Origin: Pseudomonadota bacterium
Lineage (GTDB): Bacteria; Myxococcota_A; Polyangia; Polyangiales; Polyangiaceae
Assembly: GCA_023398955.1 (NCBI GenBank)
Contig: JAEWRL010000242.1
Span: 62,001 to 126,000 of the forward strand
Length of the DNA stretch: 64,000 bases
Reading direction: 5' to 3'
Below, one piece after another: positions 18,159 through 26,669 of this stretch. The notes below the pieces were generated by a model, which saw nothing but the letters and a program-made list of their open reading frames with translations, was not told where the DNA came from and searched no databases. Numbering within the stretch: the stretch's first letter is position 1; each line of letters begins with the position of its first letter. The translations under genes and the position numbers were made by a program.

Positions 18159-18340
18159 CGCAGGACACGATCCCTAGCTCATGCGCAGGTGGTCCGCACC
18201 TGCCCAGGTTCAGAACGCCGTGCTGTGGGCACACGGTTTCACCTCAGCCTACTGCGACGTCCCAATCGGCTACTGAAATGGTGCCCAGAGCGGCCCCTTC
18301 TCTGCTGGAACCTGTTGAAGTGGCCGTTGTCTCTCTGTGG

Positions 18341-19261
18341 ATGTCGCCTGTGACGCCAGCTCGGGGGGGCTCAGAAGAACGGGCTTGGACCCGGCTCGGC
18401 GTCGCCGGGGGACGCTGGGGTCGCCGCTTGGAGGAGCTTTCTGCGCCTGTCATGATCGCTTGCTTGGTGGCCGCTGGCTGCAACCACATGAAGCCGTTCG
18501 CCTTCGAACCAAGCACTCCATCCAGGCCCGCGGCGCTTCCCGAGACGATGAAGCATGCTGATCCGCCATTGCCGAATCTTGTGCAGTGGCAAGAGGACGA
18601 CTACGTGGTCCGTGTCGTAGTCGGCGACGTAACGTGCACGGGGACGCTGATCGCGGAGGATATGGTGCTGACAGCGCATCACTGCGTCAGTGCCCGTGCA
18701 GCCGACGGATCGACCCTCGCCCACGACGTCTCCCCACATCTGCTCCGCGTCGAGCTGGGAGGTGACTACTTGCCGTGGGGCGAAGTTGGCGTGAGAGCCG
18801 TCGTTGCCCCACCCTGCGGTCACCGCGCCGGCCGGGGAGACATCGCTATCCTCGTGCTCAATCGCCGCCTTCGCGGAGTCGCGACCTTGGCGCCAGCATT
18901 GGACCATGCGCCAGCGCCGGGGGAGGACATCAACCCGATCGGCTTCGGTCGCTGTGCCCTTTCACCGGATGGAATCAAGCGACATCAGCGAGATGGAGGG
19001 CCCATTGCCGCGGTCAGCAGCGACAGATTCGAGCTATCGGCCTCCATTTGCCCCGGCGACTCTGGCGGCCCGGGCATCGACGGGCACGGCCGGCTCGTAG
19101 GTGTCGTGTCGGCCAGTGCCATGGATGGCGATGAGGAGACGCAAGAACCCTCCGAGTTCACGCGCCTCGATCGGTGGCGCTCGGTTTTTGGTTACGCCAG
19201 GCTTATCTCCGAGGGAGTTCCACCTGCAGAGCTTCCACCGCTCGATTGTGATCCTCACTGA
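18341..19261 (+). CDS. Trypsin-like serine protease, probable lipoprotein
   Basis: Chymotrypsin-fold (S1) endopeptidase with all three catalytic residues: His in LTAHHC, Asp in GRGDIAILVL and Ser in CPGDSGGPG. Two cysteine contexts (TCTGT near the N-strand and ICPGDSGG) fit disulfides. The N-terminus has an Arg-rich stretch, then APVMIACLVAAGC, a good lipobox, so the enzyme is probably lipid-anchored outside the cytoplasm. The start is uncertain: ATG at 18341 gives a long n-region with the needed charges, while ATG at 18452 would leave a 10-residue signal, too short. The signal-peptidase-like gene follows 23 bp downstream on the same strand. Confidence 0.85.
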   Translation: MSPVTPARGGSEERAWTRLGVAGGRWGRRLEELSAPVMIACLVAAGCNHMKPFAFEPSTPSRPAALPETMKHADPPLPNLVQWQEDDYVVRVVVGDVTCTGTLIAEDMVLTAHHCVSARAADGSTLAHDVSPHLLRVELGGDYLPWGEVGVRAVVAPPCGHRAGRGDIAILVLNRRLRGVATLAPALDHAPAPGEDINPIGFGRCALSPDGIKRHQRDGGPIAAVSSDRFELSASICPGDSGGPGIDGHGRLVGVVSASAMDGDEETQEPSEFTRLDRWRSVFGYARLISEGVPPAELPPLDCDPH

Positions 19262-19284
19262 CACGTCAGGGATTACCAGCGAGC

Positions 19285-19956
19285 GTGCCGATGCGGTACC
19301 CTCTCCCGCGCATGGGCAAGGTGCTTCGCTTCCTGGTCTGGCTCGGCGTCCTCTCGGGGCTCCTCCTTGCGGCGGCGCGCTTGACTGCCATCCGCTGGTG
19401 GCGTGTTCCCGTGGATGATCCGTGGCTCGAAGCCTCGGTGGCGCCCACCGTCGGTGGCGGCGACTGGCTACTGCTGTGGCGCCTTACCAAGCCGGGATTT
19501 GGCGATCTGGTTCTTTGCCCTGAGCCAGGAGCTCCCGAACGCGTCGTGGTCGGTCGACTCGTCGGAGAAGCCAAGGATCGCATTCGGTTCGTTAAGGGAC
19601 AGCTACACTTGAACGGCCGTCGGGTCTCCACCGTTCACAGCTGCCTCCCAAACACCTTCGAGGTCTTGGATCCGGATTCGGGAAGGCCCGTCGAGCAGCA
19701 CTGTTCGATGGAAGACCTTGACGGCATACTGCACAGCATGGGGCAGATTGGCCGCCATCCATTCAAGGACACGACCGAAGAAGCAGTCGTGCCTGAAGGG
19801 GAACTCTTTCTCGTCAGCGACAACCGGCTTTTTCCTTATGATTCTCGGGACTTTGGAACGGTCCCACGCGCAAGCTGCAGAGAAGCCATCTTCTTTCGCC
19901 TGTGGAGTCGTCGCGGCCTGAAGGACGTGGCGGGTCGGTTCACGTATATTCGTTGA
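19285..19956 (+). CDS. Signal peptidase I-like protein lacking the catalytic lysine
   Basis: 223-residue membrane protein of peptidase family S26. One N-terminal anchor (about residues 13-31) is followed by the serine box EASVAPTVGGGD (Ser51, equivalent to SM-x-PT) and the C-terminal box VSDNRLFPYDSRDFGTV, a close match to GDNRxxSxDSR. The segment that should read YIKRVVGLPGD reads VVVGRLVGEAKD, so the general-base lysine is replaced by Gly90. It may be inactive, use another base (Lys97 is nearby in sequence), or have another role. Initiation could be GTG 19285, ATG 19291 or ATG 19312. It sits between the protease gene and a zinc-ribbon/FHA gene, all on the same strand and closely spaced. Confidence 0.75.
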   Translation: MPMRYPLPRMGKVLRFLVWLGVLSGLLLAAARLTAIRWWRVPVDDPWLEASVAPTVGGGDWLLLWRLTKPGFGDLVLCPEPGAPERVVVGRLVGEAKDRIRFVKGQLHLNGRRVSTVHSCLPNTFEVLDPDSGRPVEQHCSMEDLDGILHSMGQIGRHPFKDTTEEAVVPEGELFLVSDNRLFPYDSRDFGTVPRASCREAIFFRLWSRRGLKDVAGRFTYIR

Positions 19957-19971
19957 CCGTGCGGAGCACCG

Positions 19972-20964
19972 ATGGCTGAAGCCGGCATCAGAATCGGAGT
20001 CGTTTGCGGCCGGTGCGACGCGTGCATACCGCTCGGGAGCGAGCACTGCTGGTCGTGCGGACGCAAGCTGCAGCTGAGCGCCAGAGCAGCATCCCCACAA
20101 AATCGTTCCATTCCCACGGAAACTGCTAGAAGCTCATCTGGCGACACCCGCGCAGCGGTGGAGCATGTCGAGGAGAACCCGATGGATCAAGCGAAGCACT
20201 ATGTATGCGAGGCCTGCGTCACGCCTGTTCCGAGTGGCCATAAGTTCTGTGGACGTTGTGGCGCCCCCGTCCCCGACGAGATCCTGAATCTGCGCGTGAG
20301 CTACTTCAGCGACATGCAGAACCCGAAGAAGGCCCGCTTGCTCCTGATTCGGGGCGACGACATGGACGGGCTGAGCTACCACCTTCGGGCGGATCAGCAC
20401 ATCATTGGCAACTCTGGGCAGATCGAGTTCCCTGACGACCCTTTCATTTCCCCGCGGCACGCCAACCTCTTCTATCGCGACAGCAAGCTCATCGTGAGAG
20501 ACGAAGGATCCTTGAACGGCGTGTTTATCCGGGTCAGGGGCAGCGTGGACCTCGTCGCTGGCGACGTGTTCATGGTCGGCGAGCAACTCTTCCGGGTCGA
20601 GCCTATCCCCAAGTCCTCCGACGGAACCGACAGCGACGGAACATACTTCTACTCGTCACCCAAGTATGCGAGCACCTTCCGTCTCACACAGATCCTTGAA
20701 GGAGGAGCGGTCGGGATGTCCGTCAGCGCGCGCGGAACCGAGCTTCACGTTGGTCGGGAGGATGGTGATCTGAACTTTCCTAGCGATCTCTACATGTCGG
20801 CTCGCCACGCGACGGTGGAAGACCGTGGCGGCCGCTACACCCTGACGGACCACGAGAGCCGCAACGGGACCTACATCCGCCTGAAGAGCGAGCAACCATT
20901 ATCACATGGGGACTACCTGTTCGTCGGGCGAAAGCTGCTGCGCGTCGAGATGAACGTGAACTGA
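19972..20964 (+). CDS. Double zinc-ribbon, double FHA domain protein
   Basis: Cytoplasmic adaptor expected to bind phosphothreonine peptides. In 330 residues: a first zinc ribbon (CGRCDAC ... CWSCGRK, about 10-27), a linker, a second zinc ribbon (CEACVTPVPSGHKFCGRCG, about 76-95), FHA 1 (about 120-210, with SPRHANL and GSLNGVFIR) and FHA 2 (about 240-330, with HVGRE, SARHATV and SRNGTYIR). FHA 2 keeps the canonical GR-x-SxxH-x-NG residues; FHA 1 lacks the GR pair (IGNSG). The partner may be a Ser/Thr kinase such as the one at 35017. The gene lies 15 bp after the signal-peptidase-like gene. Confidence 0.85.
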   Translation: MAEAGIRIGVVCGRCDACIPLGSEHCWSCGRKLQLSARAASPQNRSIPTETARSSSGDTRAAVEHVEENPMDQAKHYVCEACVTPVPSGHKFCGRCGAPVPDEILNLRVSYFSDMQNPKKARLLLIRGDDMDGLSYHLRADQHIIGNSGQIEFPDDPFISPRHANLFYRDSKLIVRDEGSLNGVFIRVRGSVDLVAGDVFMVGEQLFRVEPIPKSSDGTDSDGTYFYSSPKYASTFRLTQILEGGAVGMSVSARGTELHVGREDGDLNFPSDLYMSARHATVEDRGGRYTLTDHESRNGTYIRLKSEQPLSHGDYLFVGRKLLRVEMNVN

Positions 20965-21004
20965 GGCACGCCGCGAGAACGCGCCAGGCCGGGGCCGAGT
21001 TTTC

Positions 21005-22456
21005 TCAAGGGGCAGAGCCCTTCGAGCGGCCCCGCCCGCGGACCACGACGGGCGCTCGCGCCGAAGCTGGCGACTCGGTCTGGGTCGGCACTTGGCGCGC
21101 ATGCTGCGCAGCCTGACTGATGCCGAGGACTTGCTCCGCGAGAGCGCTGAGTGGCGTGCGCCGAAAACGCGCAGCCTTACCCTGTTCGAGCTTCGGCAGC
21201 ACGGCGACGATACGGCGAAGGGCGTCTGCAATGCGTCGCGGGACGTTCAGGCGATCCGTGACGGGCTCGAGGAATTCCGCGGCTTGGTCCACTCGGTCCC
21301 CTCCCCCGCTGCAGGCCTCACGCATGGGCTCGAGCAGCAGGGCTGCGCAAAGAACGATGTCATCCAGAGGATCTCCTTCGAGATGAGTGAGACGGTCGAC
21401 CTCTTGGAGCATCCGCCAAACGACACCGTCCGATTCGTCGAGATCCGAGAGATACGCCGCGAGCTCCGGCAGCAAGACATCGAGCACCCCGGTCTCCCAG
21501 GCCAACCACACGGAACGATGAGCGGCTCCGCCCCGCATCAGACGCATCAGCTCTTCGAAAAGCCGAGGTCGAGCTGCCATGGCCAACGAGCCACGACATT
21601 GAACGATTGCATCATAGACATTCGGTGCGATGCCAAAGTCCAGCCGAGCAGCAAACTTGATGGCGCGAAGGATGCGCACCGGATCCTCGAGAAAGCGGAC
21701 CACAGGCTCACCGATGGTCTGGACCGTGCGTGTCTCAATGTGAGGCATGCCACCCACCCAATCGAGCACCTGCCCGCGCTCGAGATCATAGAACAGACCA
21801 TTGATGGTGAAGTCCCGCCGCGCTGCATCCTCGAAGGCTTCGCCGAACACGTTGTCGTAGCGGATCAGCAGACCGTTCTCGGGACGCTCCTCTTGAGGTA
21901 GCGGGCTGCGCCGGAAGGTCGCCGTCTCGATCACCTTTCCACCGCCGAACAGGACGTGAACCAGCCTGAACCGGCGCCCGATGATGCGCGAGTTTCGGAA
22001 CAGGCGTCGCACATCGTCAGGGAGCGCGCTTGTCGCGACGTCGAAGTCTTTCGGGTCGCGCCCGACGAGCAAATCCCGCACGCAGCCGCCAACCAGATAC
22101 CCTTCGAAGCCGTGCCGAACGAGTCGCTTGACGACCTTGGCAGCGTCACGATCGATTCGGGAGGTGTCCAAGTCAATCGGATGAACGACCGGCTGTGGAG
22201 TAACTCCCTCCGAGGCCTCGGGAAACGATCCGTCGACCTCCGCCGCGGATCGGGCGAACACAGCACGGTCCGAGGACTCTTCAAGCTCCGCGCGAGCTCC
22301 CTGCTTCCGCTTCTTCACTGTTTTCGACGATACGCCACCCTCTTCCGCGAGCACGCGCCGACGCCGCCGTGGCCGGCGAAGTGTGGCTGTATCGGGAGAG
22401 GCGGTGGGGGGAGGCGTCGTGCGTCGTGCCATGGCCGGTCGGCGAAGGGGCCCCAT
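21005..22456 (-). CDS. pcnB: Poly(A) polymerase / CCA-tRNA nucleotidyltransferase family
   Basis: Template-independent RNA nucleotidyltransferase of class II. The catalytic head shows GYLVGGCVRDLLVGRDPKDFD (about residues 120-140, with the DxD-type acids) followed by RRDFTINGLFYD and FLEDPVRILRAIKFAARL. The PcnB-type basic motif RLFRNSRIIGRRFRLVHV favours poly(A) polymerase over CCA enzyme. Residues 1-90 are a basic, low-complexity extension and the C-terminus is Arg/Pro-rich; both are typical of PcnB. Translation may start at ATG 22456 or ATG 22432. It is convergent with the FHA gene at 20964 and divergent from the FHA gene at 22567. Confidence 0.85.
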   Translation of the reverse strand: MGPLRRPAMARRTTPPPTASPDTATLRRPRRRRRVLAEEGGVSSKTVKKRKQGARAELEESSDRAVFARSAAEVDGSFPEASEGVTPQPVVHPIDLDTSRIDRDAAKVVKRLVRHGFEGYLVGGCVRDLLVGRDPKDFDVATSALPDDVRRLFRNSRIIGRRFRLVHVLFGGGKVIETATFRRSPLPQEERPENGLLIRYDNVFGEAFEDAARRDFTINGLFYDLERGQVLDWVGGMPHIETRTVQTIGEPVVRFLEDPVRILRAIKFAARLDFGIAPNVYDAIVQCRGSLAMAARPRLFEELMRLMRGGAAHRSVWLAWETGVLDVLLPELAAYLSDLDESDGVVWRMLQEVDRLTHLEGDPLDDIVLCAALLLEPMREACSGGGDRVDQAAEFLEPVTDRLNVPRRIADALRRIVAVLPKLEQGKAARFRRTPLSALAEQVLGISQAAQHARQVPTQTESPASARAPVVVRGRGRSKGSAP

Positions 22457-22566
22457 GGGCCCGGACGGGTGGTAGCAGCTTGCCTTGACCAGGGCCAGAG
22501 GGCCGACTCCGGAGAGTGCATTTCTGACTTAGCCCGGGGCCATTTCGGCCGTAAAGTGATTTTTGG

Positions 22567-23238
22567 ATGAAGGCGTTTTGGCTTCGGTATCGCGGCACTC
22601 AGTTCCCGGTACGAAGGGGAGAGTACTTACTTGGTCGTAGCCCCTACTGCAGCATCGTCATTGCTAATCCGCTGGCCTCCCGCCGGCACTGTGCCCTGCG
22701 GCTAACGCCAGACGGTCTAGTATTGGTCGATCTAGGCAGCGCCAACGGAACCCACGTCAATGGTGAACGCGTCATTGGCGAGAGGCCACTGCTCTCTGGC
22801 GACCGCGTCCGCATCGGGTCCGAGGTCATGATCATCGAGCAGGCCACAGAGGCTGCTCCGAATACCACCCAGAGGACCCGTCACGATACTGTTCAAGGGC
22901 TCGGAAGAACCACGCCGCTACCCGCCGCTGAGCCGGACCCGGGCGCGGATGCTGACGGCTTCGAAGACGAGTCGTCGACGATTACCCATGCGAACACGCT
23001 AGAGTTGCTCGAGGCCCTCGTCACGAGCGCCGCGGACAGCGAACGCCCACATGACCTGGCGCCGATCATCCAGCGCACCGTGGAGCGTGTCGTCAGCCAG
23101 GGGAGCCCGAGCTTGAGCCGTGAGGAACGGCGCCGGTTGTGTGGGGTCATCGCGGGAGTCACGAGCTGGTTTCCAACCGGCACACTGGACGAGTGGCAGC
23201 AGGGCGTCCTCGAAACCCTCGGCGCAGACCTCCCATGA
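22567..23238 (+). CDS. FHA domain protein coupled to a histidine kinase
   Basis: 223 residues. An N-terminal FHA domain (about 5-95) has the conserved residues LLGRSPYCSIVI, ASRRHCALR and GSANGTHVNGERV. A low-complexity acidic linker (about 100-140) leads to a small helical C-terminal domain (about 145-223) of unknown type. Its stop overlaps the start of the next gene (ATGA at 23235-23238), so FHA protein and kinase are probably made together. This suggests cross-talk between threonine phosphorylation and the two-component kinase, which is inference. Confidence 0.85.
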   Translation: MKAFWLRYRGTQFPVRRGEYLLGRSPYCSIVIANPLASRRHCALRLTPDGLVLVDLGSANGTHVNGERVIGERPLLSGDRVRIGSEVMIIEQATEAAPNTTQRTRHDTVQGLGRTTPLPAAEPDPGADADGFEDESSTITHANTLELLEALVTSAADSERPHDLAPIIQRTVERVVSQGSPSLSREERRRLCGVIAGVTSWFPTGTLDEWQQGVLETLGADLP

Positions 23239-24731
23239 CCATTCTGCTCTTATCGGGTGACGAGGAAGCGGTGGACGTCCTCCAGGCTGCTCTCGGTCGC
23301 CTGGGCTTACCTGTGGAAACGGCGGCCACAGTCCAGGACGCCCGCGTGCAGAGGGCGACGAGACCCCCTCTGGTACTCATCGTCGACACGGCTGTTGCCG
23401 AGTACGAGCACCTGCAGCAATCGTTCGCAAAGGAAGCACCGTGGATGCGCGTGTGCATCATTGCCGACCCGACGCGAGATCCTGTATTGGACGGGACCCT
23501 CGTCGTTCCCAAGCCATTCGACGCGATGGAGCTCGCGGCGCTCGTTGGCCACGAGCGGCGTTCTGCGGAGCTGGATCAGAGCCGGCACCTGCTGCTTCAG
23601 CAGACGGACCAGCTAACGCACGAGCGCGTGGGGCTGGAGCGCGAGCTCGAGCACGCAGAACGGCTGGCGGCACTGGGAAGAATCGCAGCCGGCATGGCTC
23701 ACGAAATCAATAATCCCCTCGCAGTCATTCACGCTTCTGCCGACTACATCGGTGAGGTGGCGGCAGCCAGCGACGACCCTGATCTGCAGATCTGCGTAGA
23801 CGACATGCGGCTCGCCATCGAGCGGATCAGTGTCTTCGTTCAGCACGTCTGCACCTTCGCACGCCGCGAGCGCCCACAGCTTGTGGAGGCAACCCTCGCC
23901 GAAGCAGTTAGCATGGCGCTCCGCATGGTCAGTCCTCGAGCGCGGCAGAAGAAGGTCCGAATAGAGCGCGAATCCATCCCCGAGATCCTCGTTCCACACG
24001 ACCCCCCCCGGCTCGCTCAAGCGCTGATGAACCTCCTATCGAACGCGATTGACGCCACGCATGGTCACGGTCGCCTGGTTCGTATTCATGGGGATTCGTG
24101 CGACGAATCCGTCGCGCTCTTCATCGATGATGACGGAACCGGACTCTTCTGCCAGGACGCTTCCGAACTGTTCGAGCCCTTTGCGACCACCAAGCCACCG
24201 GGGGAAGGCACAGGGCTGGGTCTAGCCATTGCCCGTCGCATATTGACCGATCACGGGGGTAGTGTCGCGCTGGAGAACCGCCCTTCCGGTGGAGCACGAG
24301 CGATATGTCGCCTGCCGCTCCTCGACCCGGCTCACCACCTCGTAGCGATCGTCGAACCCGACGCGGCAGTGCGGCGGGCGCTGCAGGGAGATCTGAAGCG
24401 AGAAGGGTTCAGCGTCATCTCGGGCGAAACCTTCGACGACCTGTCGATGCGAGATGGCTCGCGCGCAGCCAGCGTCGTCATCTGTGATCCCGGCCCGCTA
24501 CCGCAGTCGGCACAGCAAGCCCTCGCTGAAGTCTCCACCCGCTTCGACAGCGCCCGCGCTTTGTTCGTAACCGGCGCGCAACTGCCCAGCACAGTGCATC
24601 CCCGGGTCAGCAAACCGTGGCGGAGGGACCAGCTCGTCAGCAGCGTGCGCCAACAGTGCGTTGCCCGAACCGCAGAACGTGCTCGACGCTCGATCCCTCC
24701 AGCCCCCCTCCTCGAGTCCCTAGTCCGCTGA
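23235..24731 (+). CDS. Hybrid histidine kinase, REC-HisKA-HATPase-REC-like
   Basis: Soluble sensor kinase of 498 residues with no membrane segment. Residues 1-110 are a receiver-like domain with acidic residues near the start (SGDEEAV), an aspartate in VLIVDTAVAE and the lysine in VPKPFDAMEL. Then a short coiled coil and the H-box IAAGMAHEINNPLAVIHAS (His156), N-box LMNLLSNAIDATHG, and GEGTGLGLAIARRIL. Residues about 370-480 look like a second receiver domain (IVEPDAAVRRAL, VVICDPGPL, SKPWRRDQLV) with less complete conservation. The ATG overlaps the FHA gene stop. The upstream frame extension overlaps FHA coding sequence and is rejected. Input is probably through the N-terminal receiver or the FHA protein. 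Confidence 0.87.
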   Translation: MTILLLSGDEEAVDVLQAALGRLGLPVETAATVQDARVQRATRPPLVLIVDTAVAEYEHLQQSFAKEAPWMRVCIIADPTRDPVLDGTLVVPKPFDAMELAALVGHERRSAELDQSRHLLLQQTDQLTHERVGLERELEHAERLAALGRIAAGMAHEINNPLAVIHASADYIGEVAAASDDPDLQICVDDMRLAIERISVFVQHVCTFARRERPQLVEATLAEAVSMALRMVSPRARQKKVRIERESIPEILVPHDPPRLAQALMNLLSNAIDATHGHGRLVRIHGDSCDESVALFIDDDGTGLFCQDASELFEPFATTKPPGEGTGLGLAIARRILTDHGGSVALENRPSGGARAICRLPLLDPAHHLVAIVEPDAAVRRALQGDLKREGFSVISGETFDDLSMRDGSRAASVVICDPGPLPQSAQQALAEVSTRFDSARALFVTGAQLPSTVHPRVSKPWRRDQLVSSVRQQCVARTAERARRSIPPAPLLESLVR

Positions 24732-24928
24732 AGTCAACACTAAACAGTTCCAGGGGGAGATGGAAGGCTGAGCTCGGCACGGTCACGGACGACGGGCCAC
24801 GCTGACGATGAGGTTCGTGAGCATCCGCTGCAGAGCGGTCCGCCAGGTAAGCATGATGGAACACGCCTCACGGCCAATGGAAAGACAATTCTTATTAGAC
24901 GGCCTGGACCTGTTTGGGCGGGCACCCT

Positions 24929-25873
24929 TCAACTGCTGCGATTGCGCCACACGAGAGCAAGAAGCGTCGGAGCACCAATGGCCGCGGTGACCACACCGAC
25001 GGGCAGCTCCGCACCCATCGAGAACAGCCTCGCCAGCGAGTCGGCAAAGACGACGAAGGCCGCGCCCACCAGTATCGAGAGACTCATCACGAGTCCAAGC
25101 TCGGCACCGACGCTGAGACGTACCAGGTGGGGGACGATCAAACCCACGAAGGCAATCGGTCCGCACCACGCGACGCAGACTCCCACGCCGAGCGCACCCA
25201 GGCCCAAGGTCACTGTGCGGAGGCGGCGCACAGCGACCCCGCGCGTCTCGGCCTGCTCGGCCCCAAGCACCAACACCTGCAGCGGGCGCTTCAGCATCAT
25301 CAGGGAGACGATGACGATGACCGAGACGGGAAGCACGGCCACCGTGCCTTGATAACCCACCTGCGCCAATTGCCCCAGCGACCAGCGCACGGCCACGAAG
25401 ACCTCTCGCTCGTTCAACATAGCTTGCAGTCCCATCGCCAATGCGCTCGCAGCAAGGGTCACCGCAATTCCGACCAGGAGCAGGTCATCCAAGCGCGCCC
25501 GCCCTGTCCTTGCGGCGAAAACGACCAAGCTGCTCGTAGCGAGCGCGCCGATGAAAGCGGTCAGCGTCAGCCAAGGGACGGCGAAGGACTCGTAGGGCAG
25601 GGGAACCGCCAACCCCGCGAGCGTACCGAGGGTTGCGCCAGCGGTGGTTCCGACGGTGCTGGGAGTTGCCAAAGGGTTGTCGAAGAGCGTCTGATAGCTT
25701 GCACCAACCAAGGACAGGGTGGCACCCACGGCCGCCCCCATGAGAACCCTGGGCACACGTAGCTGCCAGAAGACGAAGGTACCCAGCTCGCCGCGCAGCG
25801 GCTCACCGACCCAAGGGGCTGCAGCAAGCAGCGTGATGCACAGTACGCCAAGACCCAGCGCGCGCACGTTCAT
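24929..25873 (-). CDS. FecCD-family ABC transporter permease
   Basis: Inner-membrane permease of the BtuC/FhuB/FecCD type, which imports siderophores, heme or cobalamin. 314 residues with about nine to ten hydrophobic segments. Family marks include LRVPRVLMGAAVGATLSLVG, NPLATPSTVG, and GPIAFVGLIVPHLVRL, the coupling-helix region that contacts the ATPase. The length is near the usual 320-340. It lies 13 bp after the ATPase gene. No periplasmic binding protein or TonB-dependent receptor is present here, so the substrate is not known. Confidence 0.9.
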   Translation of the reverse strand: MNVRALGLGVLCITLLAAAPWVGEPLRGELGTFVFWQLRVPRVLMGAAVGATLSLVGASYQTLFDNPLATPSTVGTTAGATLGTLAGLAVPLPYESFAVPWLTLTAFIGALATSSLVVFAARTGRARLDDLLLVGIAVTLAASALAMGLQAMLNEREVFVAVRWSLGQLAQVGYQGTVAVLPVSVIVIVSLMMLKRPLQVLVLGAEQAETRGVAVRRLRTVTLGLGALGVGVCVAWCGPIAFVGLIVPHLVRLSVGAELGLVMSLSILVGAAFVVFADSLARLFSMGAELPVGVVTAAIGAPTLLALVWRNRSS

Positions 25874-25886
25874 GACCGACCTTCCA

Positions 25887-26669
25887 TCATTCCATCATCT
25901 CGGGGGGCTCGACCAGATAAACGAGCCCGTGAGAGCCCCGCACTTCGTGCGCTCGACCGCCCCATAGTCCGCTCAGCGCAGGAGCAAGCTGCGGCGAACC
26001 GTAAGGGAGGTCGAAGCGAACCACACCACGGGCGATCCCGACCACCCTGACTGGAGCCGGCCCGCTCACGTGACGCAGCAGGTTGATGTCGTGTGTTACG
26101 CACACCACGGCGAGACCGGAACACCACAGGGAACCCAACCTGCGGTAGAGCAGTGCCTGCTGCACGGGGTCGAGATGATTCGCTGGTTCATCGAGCAATA
26201 GCAGAGGGGTTTCTTGCGCCAGCACCGCCGCCAACGCAATTCGCTGCTGCTCACCACCGGACAGAGTCGTAATGATGCGTTCAGCCAGTGCGGAGGCACC
26301 AACCGCCGCCAAAGCGCGCGCAGCCCCGCTCCGGGCCGCTGCGATCGTCTCATCGAAGCGGTAGCGCGAGGTGACGACGAGTCGGTCACCCTGAAGCTCA
26401 GCCCGAGTCAGCGCTTGCTGCGGCAACCAAGCGACACGTGCGGCCCGCGCTCGCGGCTGCAGGTGCGCCGTCGCAGTGCCTGCCAGCGTTACCGTTCCCC
26501 CCGTTGGTTTTTGCAGTCCAGTCGCGACCCGGAGGAGGGTGGTTTTGCCTCCACCGTTCGGTCCTACCAGCGCCACAAAGTCGCGCTCGCCCACTTTGAT
26601 GGAGACGTCCGAAAGAATCCTCGCGCCGGCAACCTCCACAGTGACCTGCCGGAGCTCCAGTGGTGTCAC
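25887..26669 (-). CDS. ABC transporter ATP-binding protein, FecE/BtuD type
   Basis: ATPase that would drive the neighbouring FecCD permease. 260 residues with Walker A GPNGGGKTT, Q-loop WLPQQ, signature LSGGEQQRIALAAVL, Walker B LLLLDEPANHLD and switch His in VTHDINLL. Its start overlaps the stop of coaX (ATGA at 26666-26669). The last 35 residues are an extra tail after the usual core. Order on the minus strand is coaX, ATPase, permease. Confidence 0.92.
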   Translation of the reverse strand: MTPLELRQVTVEVAGARILSDVSIKVGERDFVALVGPNGGGKTTLLRVATGLQKPTGGTVTLAGTATAHLQPRARAARVAWLPQQALTRAELQGDRLVVTSRYRFDETIAAARSGAARALAAVGASALAERIITTLSGGEQQRIALAAVLAQETPLLLLDEPANHLDPVQQALLYRRLGSLWCSGLAVVCVTHDINLLRHVSGPAPVRVVGIARGVVRFDLPYGSPQLAPALSGLWGGRAHEVRGSHGLVYLVEPPEMME

